Source: Labilithrix sp.
Lineage (GTDB): Bacteria > Myxococcota_A > Polyangia > Polyangiales > Polyangiaceae
Direction of reading: 5' to 3'
DNA: 35,926 nucleotides
Assembly: GCA_019637105.1 (NCBI GenBank)
Contig: JAHBWF010000078.1
Location: 1 to 35,926, forward strand
Made by a program: the position numbers and the translations under genes. Under the pieces are notes generated by a model that saw only the letters and a list, made by a program, of their open reading frames with translations, was not told the DNA's origin and did no database searches. Below are positions 15,091 through 24,162 of this stretch, piece after piece (the stretch's first letter is position 1; the number at the start of each line of letters is the position of its first letter).

Positions 15091-17193
15091 ATGGTGCGCG
15101 CGATGCCGCTCGTGAGCGGTAGCCGTCCTCATCCGTTCCTGATCTCCGCGGCGGCGCTCCTCGCGCTCGCCGGCAGCGCATGTTACCGCGTGCCCGCCGG
15201 CAAGAAAGCGATCGACAGCGTCACGATCCAGGGCACGCACGGCGTCGACGAGGAGGAGCTGCTCGACAGCATCGCGACCCGCGAGGGCCCGCGCTTCCTC
15301 GGGATCTTCGACGGCGTCGTCTACGAGTACGAGATCTTCGACCAGTACGCGCTCCGGCGAGACCTCCAGCGCATCGAGCGCTACCTGCGCGCGCAGGGCT
15401 ACTACGACGCGACCGTCTACGCGGCGCGCGTCGAGGAGAAGGGGAACAAGGTCGCCGTCACCATCGGCGTCCATCAAGGCGAGCCGGTGCTCGTCGACTC
15501 CATCGCGATCGCCGAGAAGACGCCGGTGGACGCCAAGTCGCGCGAGGCCATCCGGCGCGCGGTCAACTCCGTCCTGCCCATCGGCAGGCCGCTCGACGAG
15601 GACAAGTTCGCCGAGTCGGAGCGCGCGGCGCTCGAGGGGCTCACCTCGACCGGCCACGCGGCCGCGAAGGTCACCCGTCAGGCGGAGGTCGACCTCGCGA
15701 CGCACCGCGCGCGCCTCATCTACACGGTCGAGCCCGGGCCGCTCGGCAAGTTCGGCCCGGTGAGGTTCGAGGGCCTCGGTGACCTCCCCGCCGACGCGGT
15801 GCGCCGGATCTTCGGCGTGGAGGAGGGCACGCGCTACTCGAGCCAGGCGCTCGCGGACGGCCGGCAGGCGCTGCTCGACCTCGGCGTCTTCGCCTCGATC
15901 GACGTCGCCCAGGACCTCGAGGAGTTCGAGCGCTCGCAGGTCGTCCCGATCATGGTCAAGGCTCAGCCGGCCAAGATCAAGGCGCTGCTCCTCGGGGGCG
16001 GCGTCGAGCTCGACTCGCTCAAGACCGACGGCCACCTCCAGGTCGGCTGGCAGAACGGCAACTTCCTCGGCGGCCTCCGAAAGCTCGATCTTCGCTACAA
16101 GCCCGGAATCGTCCTCTACCCCACGCGGTTCCCTGATCTGCGAGCGCCGACGGATCCACTCTACGAGCACCGCATCACGGCGACGCTCAGGCAACCCGCG
16201 TTCTTCGAGAAGCGCACCACCGGCTTTGCACGCACGGAGTACAACGTTTACCCGGTCCTGCTCGCGCGCCCGACCGAGGACGTCCTCGGCTACCACGAGC
16301 TCCGCGGCGAGGTCGGGCTCGAGCGCATGTTCTGGAGAAAGCTCTTCGTGAGCCCGGAGTACAACCTCCAGGCGAACTTTCCGTTCGACTACATCGGGCA
16401 CATCGAAGGCGTCGAGACGCTCGTCATCTCGTACATCGCGATCACCACGCACCTCGACTTCCGCGACGATCCGATCAAGCCGCGTCGCGGGTTCTTCATC
16501 GGGAACGAGCTCCAGTTCGCGGGCGGCCCGCTGCAGGGCGTCGCCGACGACGTACGGATCCAGCCGGAGCTCCGCGGCTTCATCCCGCTGCCCAAGAAGG
16601 TCACGATCGCCCTGCGGGGCTCGCTCGGCTTTCTCTTCCCCTTCAACTATTCGAAATTCTCGCAGATCAACTTCGAGACCCCGGGCACGTCGCGCGCGGA
16701 GGAGTCCAGTCGCGACTACCAGCTCCTCTTTTTTCGCGGCTTCTTCGGCGGCGGCCCGACGTCCAACCGCGGCTACCCGCTCCGCGGGGTCGGCCCCCAC
16801 GACTACATCCCTTACCTGAGCCCCGCCGGACAGTCGGGGGCCGCGGGGGGCTGCAACCCCAACTCCGAGGCGTGCTTCCTCCCGACCGGAGGGCTCTCGC
16901 TCTGGGAGGCCAACGCCGAGGTCCGCTTCGTCGTGTCCGGGCCCTTCTCGACGGCCGTGTTCTGCGACGCCGGCGACGTCTCGCCCTTCACGGTGAGCAT
17001 CCGCCTGGACCGGCCGCACCTGTCCTGCGGAGGCGGCGCGCGCTACGACACCCCGGTGGGCCCGATCCGCTTCGACGTCGGCTACCGCATCCCCGGGATG
17101 CAGTACCCCAAGGGCGCGACGTTCGAGCTGGATCCGACGCCGCTCCTCGGCATGCCGATCGCGATCGCCTTCGGCATCGGAGAGGCGTTCTAG
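15091..17193 (+). CDS. TamA-like Omp85 outer-membrane assembly protein
   Basis: The 700-residue product has an N-terminal signal ending near ALAGSAC, POTRA-type repeats (about 45-370; for example VTIQGTHGVDEEELLDSI, LRAQGYYDATVYAARV, FEGLGDLPADAVRRIFGVEEGTRY) and a C-terminal 16-strand barrel with the Omp85 signature RGY at 560. It ends in an aromatic residue, IGEAF, as outer-membrane barrels do. ATG 15091 is used; an ATG at 15103 is also in frame. The TamB-like gene starts on its last stop base, so the pair matches the TamA-TamB module, although BamA itself has the same domains. The local Cys suggests possible lipidation, but the -3 position is Gly, which is a poor lipobox. Confidence 0.93.
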   Translation: MVRAMPLVSGSRPHPFLISAAALLALAGSACYRVPAGKKAIDSVTIQGTHGVDEEELLDSIATREGPRFLGIFDGVVYEYEIFDQYALRRDLQRIERYLRAQGYYDATVYAARVEEKGNKVAVTIGVHQGEPVLVDSIAIAEKTPVDAKSREAIRRAVNSVLPIGRPLDEDKFAESERAALEGLTSTGHAAAKVTRQAEVDLATHRARLIYTVEPGPLGKFGPVRFEGLGDLPADAVRRIFGVEEGTRYSSQALADGRQALLDLGVFASIDVAQDLEEFERSQVVPIMVKAQPAKIKALLLGGGVELDSLKTDGHLQVGWQNGNFLGGLRKLDLRYKPGIVLYPTRFPDLRAPTDPLYEHRITATLRQPAFFEKRTTGFARTEYNVYPVLLARPTEDVLGYHELRGEVGLERMFWRKLFVSPEYNLQANFPFDYIGHIEGVETLVISYIAITTHLDFRDDPIKPRRGFFIGNELQFAGGPLQGVADDVRIQPELRGFIPLPKKVTIALRGSLGFLFPFNYSKFSQINFETPGTSRAEESSRDYQLLFFRGFFGGGPTSNRGYPLRGVGPHDYIPYLSPAGQSGAAGGCNPNSEACFLPTGGLSLWEANAEVRFVVSGPFSTAVFCDAGDVSPFTVSIRLDRPHLSCGGGARYDTPVGPIRFDVGYRIPGMQYPKGATFELDPTPLLGMPIAIAFGIGEAF

Positions 17194-20100
17194 TGAAGAG
17201 GCGCGCCCTCCTCGCCCTCGCGCTGTCCCACGCGAGCGGGAGCGTCGGCGTCGTCGCGACGTTCGCGGGCGCGCTCGTCGCGGGGGTCGCGCTCCACGCC
17301 AACCTCCCCGCGTCTCGACGCGTCGCCGGCGACGTCGGCAACCGCGTCACGAGCCGCGTGTTCGACGGCAAGATCGCCGTCGGCGAGGTGCGGGCGCTCT
17401 CGCTCGGCGCGATGTCGAAGGTCCGCGTGCGCGAGGTCGAGGTCGTCGATCCCGACGGCCGGCAGGTGATCCTCGCGCACGACGTCGAGGCGACGATCGA
17501 CCTCGCGCGGCTCTTGTCCTCGCTCGCCAAAGGCGGTCCGCCGGACGTCGACCTCGAGGAGGTCCGCGTCGGCAGGGCCGACGTGGTCCTCGACGTCGAC
17601 GACGCGGGCAAGCCGCGGATCGCGCGGGCGTTCCACCCGCGCGGGGACGACGAGGACGCGGCGGAGCCGCCCGAGCCGACGCCGCGCGAGCGCGCGCCGC
17701 GCGTCCGGATCGGGAGCGCGAAGGTCGGGCTCGCGCGGGTCCACGGCGCGCTCGTGCCGCCCGAGCTCGACGGCGACGCCTCCGAGCTCGAGGCGCGCCT
17801 GCTCCTCGCGGAGAAGCGCCTGCGCGTCAACGTCGAGCGGAGCAAGGTGGTGCTGCGCTCGCCGAAGGTCCCGAACCAGAGGGCCCCGCTCGTCGGGGCG
17901 ACCCGCGGCGAGCTCGCGCTCGACCTCGAGACGGCCGAGCTCGGCGGCCACGCCGAGCTCGAAGGCTCGTGCGGGAGCGTCCCCATCGCGGCGCGCGCGG
18001 AGCTCGTGGACGATCGGCTCGAGGCGACCGTCGACGTGGCCGAGACCTCTCCCGCGGCGATCGCGACGGCGTTCTCCGGCGTCCCGGTCACGCGCCCGGT
18101 CGAGCTCCACGCGCGCGCGCACGGGAAGCTCCCGACGATCGTCCTCGAGGCGCGCGCCCGGGTCGGCGCGTCGACGGTCGCGGCCGACGGCGAGCTCGAC
18201 CTGCGCGAAGGGCACGCGTTCAAGCTCTCCGTCGACGCGACCGAGCTCGACGCGGACGCCTTCGGCGCGGGGATCGCGACGAACGTGTCGGGCAAGCTCA
18301 CCGGCGAGGGCACGCTCTCGGGCGCGACGGGGGCGCTCGGCACGTTCCGCGTGACGACCGCCGAGAGCACCGTGGCCTCGGAGCGGATCCCGCCGGCGAC
18401 GATCGAGGGCCGCTTCGAGGACACGCAGGTGACCGCCGTAGTCCGCGCGCGCGAGCCCGGGGTCGAGGGGAACGGCAAGCTCACGTTCGATCGAGCGACG
18501 AACCTCGTCACGTTCGACCTCCAGGCGCGCTCCAGCTCGCTCCGCGCGCTCCAGCGCGCGCCGAACGTCGTCGGCGGCGCGGCCTCGGCGCGCGTCCAGG
18601 GCAAGATCGACCTCACCAGGTACACGATCCAGGCGACCACGACCGCGTCGGCCGACGGCGTCGCGGCGGGCGCGTTCTCGGCGCGGCACCTCAGCGCGAG
18701 CGGCGGGCTCGAAGGCCCGCTCGTCGCCCCCGTCCTCTCCGTCGGCTTCGCCGGCGTCGACCTGCGGGTGAAGTCCGGCGACAAGGCTCCGCTCGTTTAT
18801 CCGAGCGCGGCCGGACACGCGCGGATCGCGCTCGTACCGTCCCCGCGCGTGCTCGACGCCTCGATCCACCTGGGCGCCGCGGGGGCCGACGGCGTCACCG
18901 TGTCCGCGGACGCCGTCCAGGTGAGCGGCGGCGTGGTCGAGGCGCGCGGCCTCCGCGTCACGGGGCTCGGCGAGCCGCTCACGCTCGACGCGCGCCTCGG
19001 CGGCGGCCGATGGAGCCTCCGCGCGAAGAGCGCGGGCGTCGACCTCCACCGCGCCGCGGCCGTCACCGGCATCCGCGAGCTCGAGCTCGTCCCGGAGGGC
19101 ACCACGGCGTCTCTCGACGTCGACCTGCGTCAAGAGGCCGAGGGCGCCGACGGCCACTTCGACGTCGTCGTCCGCGGCGTCGCGCGCGGGGAGTCGCGCG
19201 ACGCCGAGCTCTACGCCGCCGCGCACGCCAAGATCGACCGCGGCAACCTCGTGGGCTCGGCCAAGGTCGTCGCGGAGGGGCTCGGCGAGATCGAGATCGT
19301 ACGCGCCGAGCTGGTCGTGCCCAAGCGCCTCGACGCGCGCTCGCTCCAGCGCGCCACCGGCACCGTCGAGCTCCGCGGCTCGGTCGATCTCTCGCAAGGC
19401 GCGGCGTTGTTCGCCGGCGAGGGCGTCGAGCGCGTCGGCGGGCTCGCGTCGTTCAGCGCGCGCCTCGAGCGCGCCGACGCCGCCGCGCTCCCCACCGTCC
19501 GCGCGACCGTGCGCACCGAAGGGCTCGACGTCGCGCTCTCGGGCGAGCCGCCTTCGCGCACGGTCACGATCGCCGGCGTCGACGTCGTCACCCACCTGGC
19601 CTGGGACGGCCGCACCGACGACGCCGAGGTCGCCGTCGTCTCGTGGGACAAGCACGGCCTCCTCGGCGCCGCGTCGGCGAAGACGAAGCTGCCGCTCGCG
19701 GCGTGGTGGACCGGCGCCGCGAAGCTCGACTCGAACGCGCTCGGCGCGCTCGCCGTCTCCGCGATCGCCGACGTCCCCGCGCGCGAGATCTCCGAGCTGC
19801 CCTCGTTCATCGACGCGCCGCCGCTGCGCGGCCGCCTCGCGAGCCACCTCGAGATCACCGGCGCCGTGGGCCGCCCGATGGTCGTCGTGAGCGCGCGGGC
19901 GGAGAGCCTGCGCGCGGATCGCCCGCGCGTCCCGGGCGAGGAGGCGTTCGATCCGCTCGACGGCTCGCTCGAGGCGCGCTGGGACGGCGAGCGCGCGGCG
20001 ATCACGTTCGCGTTCGACGAGAGACCCCGCCGGCAGCGCCCGCGGCGGCGCGCGAACCGCGACGGCGCTCGCCAGCCCGCCGCCCGGCCCCCGGCGCAGC

Positions 20101-21905
20101 AGACGCGGAAGAACCCCGGTCACCTCCGCGGTCTCGTGTTGATGACCGACCTGCGCGCGAGCGACCTCCTCCGCGGCAAGGCGCCGGCCGACCTGCCCTG
20201 GCGCGCGTCCGCGGAGGTCGAGGTCGAGAACCTCATGCTCGGCGCGCTCCCGATGGTCGACGGCGTGAGCGGATCGCTCGGCGGCCGCGTGCGCTTGAAG
20301 GACCTGAACGGGAGCCCGTCCTTCGAGGCCAAGGCGCACATCGACGATTTCGGCGCCGGCGGCGCCGTGGTCGAGCGGCTGGATCTCACCACCGGCGGGC
20401 GCGACGCGTCGCTCTTCGCCCACGCGTCGATCACCGATCAAGAGAGCAAGGCCACCTTCCAGCTCGCGTCCAAGAGCCTCCGCATGAAGGGCCTCGACGT
20501 CTCGTGGGAGCCCGTCGCGCCGACGCGGCTCGACTACGCGGTGCAGAACGGCCGCCTCGCGCTGCTCGCGCCGCTCGTGACCGGGGTCATGTCCGAGATG
20601 GACGGCCGCGTGGACGGCGCGGGGAGCGTGACCATCGACGAGAGCTCGCAGGTGTTCGAGGGCGGGCTCGCGCTCCAGGACGCGCGGGCCTACGTGAACG
20701 CGGTCGGCGAGGAGATCTCGTCGCTCTCCGCCATCGCCAAGTTCGAGCGCACGGGCGTGTTCCGGATCGACGACGCCAAGGGGAGGCTCGGCGCCGGCGA
20801 GTTCCGCGCCGCGGCGAGCGGGAGGATGAACGGGCTCTCCTTCGTGGGCGGAGACGCCACGATCGTCGCGACGAAGGACGTCCCGATCAGCGCGGAGGGC
20901 GCCACCTTCGCGTCGGCGACGGGCGAGGTGAAGGTGTCGGCGAAGATGTCCGACGACCGGAGCGCGCTGCTCGTGACGGTCGACGTCCCGCGCGCGGACG
21001 TCCAGCTCCCCGACCGCAGCACGCAGTCGCTCCAGCCGCTCGATCCGGATCCCACGGTGGCGATCGGCGTCCGCGGGCGCAACGGCAAGCTCGATACGAC
21101 CGCCGTGCGGAAGCACCGCGGCGGGACCGGGCGGCAGACCGCGGCCTCGAAGACCAACGGCGCGGGGCTCGTCACGCGCATGACCGTCACGCTCGGCAAC
21201 GCCGTCCAGCTCGAGGGGCGCGGGCTCGACATCGCGCTCGGCGGCCGAACGCTCGTGGAGATCGCCGACGAGGTCAGGGTCACCGGGCGCATCGATCTGC
21301 GCGGCGGGACGATCGAGGTCCACGGGCGCCGCTTCACCGTCGACCGCGGGACGGTGACGTTCCCCGAGGGCGGCGACGCGGCCAACCCGACCATCGTCGC
21401 CGCGGCCTACTGGGACTCGCCCGATCGCACGCGCGTCTGGGTCGAGTTCACGGGCCCGCTCAAGTCCGGCAACCTCGCGCTCCGATCCGAGCCGCCGTAC
21501 TCGAAGAACGAGATCCTGAGCGTCCTGCTCTTCGGCCGTCCCGACCCGAACATGGCCGCCGCGGACGATGGCACGCAGACCGGCGACACGTCCGGCGCGA
21601 CCGCGGTCGGCAGCGGCTTCATCGCGAGCGACCTCAACCGCGTGCTCTCCGAGATCGACGAGAGTCTCGACGTCGAGACCGACACGCTGAGCGGCAACCG
21701 CACGCGCGCCAAGGTCGGGCGGAGCTTCTTCGATCGCCGCTTGAAGGTGCAGTTCGGCTACGCGCCCGGGCGCACGACCTACCGCGAGCCGGACACCGCC
21801 TACGTGTTCCTCAACTGGCAGTTCGTCCCGAAGTGGTCGCTCGTCGCGACGCGCGGCGACCGCGGCACGTCGATCCTCGACGTGCTGTTCCAGCACCGCT
21901 ACTGA
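17193..21905 (+). CDS. TamB-like translocation and assembly module protein (DUF490)
   Basis: The 1570-residue product starts at GTG 17193, the G being the last base of the TamA-like TAG, so translation is coupled. An N-terminal hydrophobic anchor (SVGVVATFAGALVAGVAL) is followed by an AsmA-like domain and a very long repetitive beta-rich body. The last 400 residues contain the TamB/DUF490 hallmark: GRIDLRGGTIEVHGRRF, VDRGTVTFPEG, WVEFTGPLKSGNLALRS and ILSVLLFGR. TamB bridges the inner and outer membranes and, with TamA, supports outer-membrane protein and lipid transport. Residues about 944-975 are an Arg/Pro-rich insertion beginning with an AGA codon, unlike the rest. Length is near the usual 1200-1600. 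Confidence 0.94.
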   Translation: MKRRALLALALSHASGSVGVVATFAGALVAGVALHANLPASRRVAGDVGNRVTSRVFDGKIAVGEVRALSLGAMSKVRVREVEVVDPDGRQVILAHDVEATIDLARLLSSLAKGGPPDVDLEEVRVGRADVVLDVDDAGKPRIARAFHPRGDDEDAAEPPEPTPRERAPRVRIGSAKVGLARVHGALVPPELDGDASELEARLLLAEKRLRVNVERSKVVLRSPKVPNQRAPLVGATRGELALDLETAELGGHAELEGSCGSVPIAARAELVDDRLEATVDVAETSPAAIATAFSGVPVTRPVELHARAHGKLPTIVLEARARVGASTVAADGELDLREGHAFKLSVDATELDADAFGAGIATNVSGKLTGEGTLSGATGALGTFRVTTAESTVASERIPPATIEGRFEDTQVTAVVRAREPGVEGNGKLTFDRATNLVTFDLQARSSSLRALQRAPNVVGGAASARVQGKIDLTRYTIQATTTASADGVAAGAFSARHLSASGGLEGPLVAPVLSVGFAGVDLRVKSGDKAPLVYPSAAGHARIALVPSPRVLDASIHLGAAGADGVTVSADAVQVSGGVVEARGLRVTGLGEPLTLDARLGGGRWSLRAKSAGVDLHRAAAVTGIRELELVPEGTTASLDVDLRQEAEGADGHFDVVVRGVARGESRDAELYAAAHAKIDRGNLVGSAKVVAEGLGEIEIVRAELVVPKRLDARSLQRATGTVELRGSVDLSQGAALFAGEGVERVGGLASFSARLERADAAALPTVRATVRTEGLDVALSGEPPSRTVTIAGVDVVTHLAWDGRTDDAEVAVVSWDKHGLLGAASAKTKLPLAAWWTGAAKLDSNALGALAVSAIADVPAREISELPSFIDAPPLRGRLASHLEITGAVGRPMVVVSARAESLRADRPRVPGEEAFDPLDGSLEARWDGERAAITFAFDERPRRQRPRRRANRDGARQPAARPPAQQTRKNPGHLRGLVLMTDLRASDLLRGKAPADLPWRASAEVEVENLMLGALPMVDGVSGSLGGRVRLKDLNGSPSFEAKAHIDDFGAGGAVVERLDLTTGGRDASLFAHASITDQESKATFQLASKSLRMKGLDVSWEPVAPTRLDYAVQNGRLALLAPLVTGVMSEMDGRVDGAGSVTIDESSQVFEGGLALQDARAYVNAVGEEISSLSAIAKFERTGVFRIDDAKGRLGAGEFRAAASGRMNGLSFVGGDATIVATKDVPISAEGATFASATGEVKVSAKMSDDRSALLVTVDVPRADVQLPDRSTQSLQPLDPDPTVAIGVRGRNGKLDTTAVRKHRGGTGRQTAASKTNGAGLVTRMTVTLGNAVQLEGRGLDIALGGRTLVEIADEVRVTGRIDLRGGTIEVHGRRFTVDRGTVTFPEGGDAANPTIVAAAYWDSPDRTRVWVEFTGPLKSGNLALRSEPPYSKNEILSVLLFGRPDPNMAAADDGTQTGDTSGATAVGSGFIASDLNRVLSEIDESLDVETDTLSGNRTRAKVGRSFFDRRLKVQFGYAPGRTTYREPDTAYVFLNWQFVPKWSLVATRGDRGTSILDVLFQHRY

Positions 21906-21935
21906 TCCGTCCTCGCGGCCGGCGCCGGGGGCCTC

Positions 21936-21955
21936 CGCCGACGCTTCGCTCGGCG
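21936..21955 (+). terminator. Weak stem-loop after the tamB-like gene
   Basis: The six-base arms CGCCGA and TCGGCG surround CGCTTCGC, 31 bases past the TamB-like stop and just before the convergent lipoprotein stop at 21963. There is no T tract in either direction. It could be a two-way terminator but is short enough to occur by chance in DNA this GC-rich. Confidence 0.25.
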
Positions 21956-21962
21956 CGCGCGC

Positions 21963-22418
21963 TCAGCCGCCGTCGGCGCCGCCGCCCTCGGCGGCGACCC
22001 ACCGGTCGACCGCGGCGCGCTGGTCGGCGGTCAGCTCCGGCCCGAGGTGGACCCCCTTGTTGACGAACGCGCTGTCCGGAAGGTGGTAGTTCTTGGCCTT
22101 GAAGAGCGGGTAGGTCGCGGCGGCGCCCTCGCCGAAGAAGATGGGCGCGCCGCTCGTCCCCGCGAGGTGGCAGCTCCCGCACGCGGGGTTGATCGCCGGG
22201 AAGGCGTCGCTCACGAACACCGGGTTCACCTGCGCGGTCGAGCCGGTGCTGGTCGGAGCGGGGTCGGGCGTGTCCCCCGTGTTCGAGCCGGAGCCCGTAC
22301 CTTGGGACGGCCGCTCGGAGAAGGTGATGACTCCCTGATCCGGCCCGCTGCACCCAGGCGTCGCCGTGAGGCCGGCCCCCAGCATCCCGAGCACGACGAG
22401 AACGCCGCGATAGTCCAT
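21963..22418 (-). CDS. Lipoprotein with a single c-type heme motif
   Basis: The 151-residue product starts at ATG 22418, which has GGAGG about six bases upstream. [17 protein letters not shown] leads to TPGC, a lipoprotein-type site. A Ser/Thr/Gly/Pro linker follows, then [11 protein letters not shown], the CxxCH site for covalent heme, and a short all-alpha end ([19 protein letters not shown]) as in small cytochromes c. The expected distal Met is not obvious. Its leader matches that of the next gene upstream, 89 bases away on the same strand, so the two are paralogues at least in that part. It converges on the TamB-like gene. Electron partners are unknown. Confidence 0.85.
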   Translation of the reverse strand: MDYRGVLVVLGMLGAGLTATPGCSGPDQGVITFSERPSQGTGSGSNTGDTPDPAPTSTGSTAQVNPVFVSDAFPAINPACGSCHLAGTSGAPIFFGEGAAATYPLFKAKNYHLPDSAFVNKGVHLGPELTADQRAAVDRWVAAEGGGADGG

Positions 22419-22507
22419 CTCATCCTCCGGGAGCGGAGCGCCGAACGCGGAGCGGGCCGGGCCGATCGCTTCTCGTCCCGCGTCGCCGCTGCAAGCGATG
22501 CGCCTCG

Positions 22508-23152
22508 TCAGGGCACGTAAACACGGCCGGTGCCGTCCGTCCCGTGACAGTTCGCGCGCGTGGCGCTGCACCCTCGGTCCGTCGGCTGGAGCGGCGTGGC
22601 CATGTACTTGGGCTCCGCGCCGCCCTCCCGGCGGACGCCGACCTTGCTGCCCGCGGGGATGGTCGTCCCCTCCTTCTCGAGCCAGAAATTGCCGTTCGCG
22701 TCCGTGTACGTGGTCCCCACCTCGGCGCCGTTGGGACCGACGATCCGGATCTCGGCCTTCGTCACGACCTGGTCACCTTGAGCCGCGTTGTAGACTGTGC
22801 CACCGAAGACCCAAGGCCGGCCGCCCTCGAGGTGGCAGCCGGCGACGATGCAGTCCTTGCCCTCGACGCTGCCGCCGTGCGCCGGGTTCGCGTCGTTCGC
22901 CGCGACGCCGGGGTCCACGTAGTTGAAGGGCGTCGTCCCGAAAACGGGATCGGCCGCCGCACCTCCCTCGTCGCCCCCGTCCGTGCCACCCGTGCCACTC
23001 GTGCCACTCGAGCTCGGGGTGTCGGAGGTCCCCTGCGTCTGGCGCTCGGCGAAGTTGATGGCTCCCGGATCCGGGCCACTGCACGCAGTCGCGGAGGCGA
23101 GCGCCCCCGCCCCGAGCACTGCGGTGATAAGGAGAACGCCGCGATAGTCCAT
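22508..23152 (-). CDS. Lipoprotein with non-standard CxnCH motifs
   Basis: The 214-residue product starts at ATG 23152. The opening [16 protein letters not shown] leads to [10 protein letters not shown] and matches the leader of the neighbouring gene at 22418. The mature part has two His-ending Cys pairs with odd spacing: DCIVAGCH (Cx4CH) and CSATRANCH (Cx6CH), 80 or so residues apart. Between them [14 protein letters not shown]...TDANGNFWL resembles a carboxypeptidase regulatory-like strand pattern. Standard heme attachment uses CxxCH, so whether heme is bound is open. The linker is Gly/Ser/Thr/Asp rich. It is 88 bases upstream of its paralogue and probably co-transcribed with it. Confidence 0.85.
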   Translation of the reverse strand: MDYRGVLLITAVLGAGALASATACSGPDPGAINFAERQTQGTSDTPSSSGTSGTGGTDGGDEGGAAADPVFGTTPFNYVDPGVAANDANPAHGGSVEGKDCIVAGCHLEGGRPWVFGGTVYNAAQGDQVVTKAEIRIVGPNGAEVGTTYTDANGNFWLEKEGTTIPAGSKVGVRREGGAEPKYMATPLQPTDRGCSATRANCHGTDGTGRVYVP

Positions 23153-23366
23153 TCAACCTCCGCCCGCGGAAATACGGGCCGTCCCTCGGTTTCGTCGTCC
23201 AGGACGACCTTCCGCGCGAGCCTCCGACGCGCCGAAGCCGCGGCACGCCGGGGGACGAGCTGCAAGCCGTGCGCCTTCGAAGTTCAGCACTCCCGGCCGA
23301 ACTCGACAAGTCGACTCGACGAAGAGACGAGAACCGCCGCCGGAGCTCGGCGGCGACGCGGAGCGC
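23153..23366. other. Intergenic stretch upstream of the paralogous lipoproteins
   Basis: This is part of a 393-base gap between the leftward lipoprotein start and rplU. It should contain the promoter of the leftward pair, but I see no convincing -35/-10 set. Open frames across it lack plausible protein character. The remainder of the gap holds the rplU promoter and leader, listed separately. Confidence 0.6.
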
Positions 23367-23394
23367 TTTACAAACGCGGGCGCACGCGTATAGT
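23367..23394 (+). promoter_or_regulatory. Sigma70-type promoter of rplU-rpmA
   Basis: TTTACA at 23367-23372 and TATAGT at 23389-23394 each match the consensus at five of six bases, with a 16-base spacer. This is the best housekeeping promoter in the window and stands out against the GC-rich background. Transcription would start near 23401, giving a leader of about 145 bases before the rplU ATG. Confidence 0.75.
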
Positions 23395-23400
23395 GCCGCG

Positions 23401-23545
23401 TCCCACGCCCTGGAGCGAGGCAACGAATCCGAGCTTTTTCGAGAGCTTGTCCTTCGTTCCGCACCGCTCCGAGGCACGGCAACCCCGCCGTAACGGTCTC
23501 GGCGAAAGGCTCCGAGGCGCGCACGGCTCAAGAAGAGGGCGATCC
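23401..23545 (+). promoter_or_regulatory. Long 5' leader of the rplU transcript
   Basis: The leader contains the direct repeat GCTCCGAGGC at 23466-23475 and 23509-23518, each followed within a few bases by ACGGC, and a GAGC...GAGAGCTT stretch near 23430-23447. Long leaders ahead of rplU are known in Firmicutes, where an L21 leader RNA exists. Autoregulation here is inferred from length and repeats only. Confidence 0.4.
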
Positions 23546-23857
23546 ATGTACGCGGTCATCAAAACGGGCGGAAAGCAGTATCGGGTGGCGGAGGGCGATC
23601 GGCTCCGCGTCGAGAAGCTCACGGGCAACGTCGGCGACACCGTGACCCTGGGCGAGGTCCTCCTCGTCGGCAGCGGCGACGGCGTGAAGGTCGGCGCTCC
23701 CCTCGTCGGCGGCGCGAAGGTCGAGGCGAAGATCGTCGGCCAGGACCGCGCGCCGAAGGTCATCATCTTCAAGTTCCGCCGTCGCAAGAACTACCGCAGG
23801 AAGACCGGTCACCGGCAGCCGTTCACGGCGCTCGAGATCACCGGCATCACGGGCTGA
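23546..23857 (+). CDS. rplU: 50S ribosomal protein L21
   Basis: The 103-residue product opens [18 protein letters not shown] and ends with [20 protein letters not shown], both diagnostic of L21, a 23S rRNA-binding protein of the large subunit. Length matches the family. The Lys/Arg-rich GHRQ segment is intact. AGAAGAGGG before the ATG serves as ribosome site. rpmA follows after 16 bases, the near-universal order. Confidence 0.99.
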   Translation: MYAVIKTGGKQYRVAEGDRLRVEKLTGNVGDTVTLGEVLLVGSGDGVKVGAPLVGGAKVEAKIVGQDRAPKVIIFKFRRRKNYRRKTGHRQPFTALEITGITG

Positions 23858-23873
23858 AGAGGAGAAGAGGACC

Positions 23874-24134
23874 ATGGCTCACAAAAAAGGCGCAGGCAGC
23901 ACGCGCAACGGTCGCGACTCCAACTCGCAGCGCCGGAGCGTCAAGGTGTACGGCGGCGAGACCGTCCGCGCGGGCAACATCATCGTTCGCCAGGTCGGCG
24001 AGACGATCGCCGCGGGCAAGAACGTCGGTCGCGGCAAGGACTTCACCATCTTCGCCCTGATCGACGGCGTGGTGAAGTACGAGTGGAAGACGAAGGACAA
24101 GAAGAAGGTCTCCGTCTACGCCGAAGCTTCCTGA
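23874..24134 (+). CDS. rpmA: 50S ribosomal protein L27
   Basis: The 86-residue product opens [20 protein letters not shown], the L27 signature, whose N-terminal tail reaches the peptidyl-transferase centre. [16 protein letters not shown] follows as expected. There is no N-terminal cleavage extension of the Firmicutes kind. AGGAGAAGAGG lies just upstream. The next gene is a HAD hydrolase 28 bases downstream, whereas obgE is the common neighbour in most bacteria. Confidence 0.99.
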   Translation: MAHKKGAGSTRNGRDSNSQRRSVKVYGGETVRAGNIIVRQVGETIAAGKNVGRGKDFTIFALIDGVVKYEWKTKDKKKVSVYAEAS

Positions 24135-24162
24135 TCCGTCGGATCACGGGCGCGAGGTCGCG

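Noticed and set aside
15091-15190. TamA-like protein as a lipoprotein
   Set aside because: The Cys follows G-S-A, where the -3 position should be Leu or similar; ordinary signal cleavage is more likely.
15070-17019. Upstream extension of the YXWGXW lipoprotein frame to 17019
   Set aside because: It lies antisense to the TamA-like gene, and the signal peptide places the start at 15069.
17190-21896. A 1568-codon open frame on the - strand opposite the TamB-like gene
   Set aside because: It is the antisense shadow of a GC-rich gene: the product is Arg/Ala/Asp-rich without domain logic, while the + strand frame has clear TamB features.
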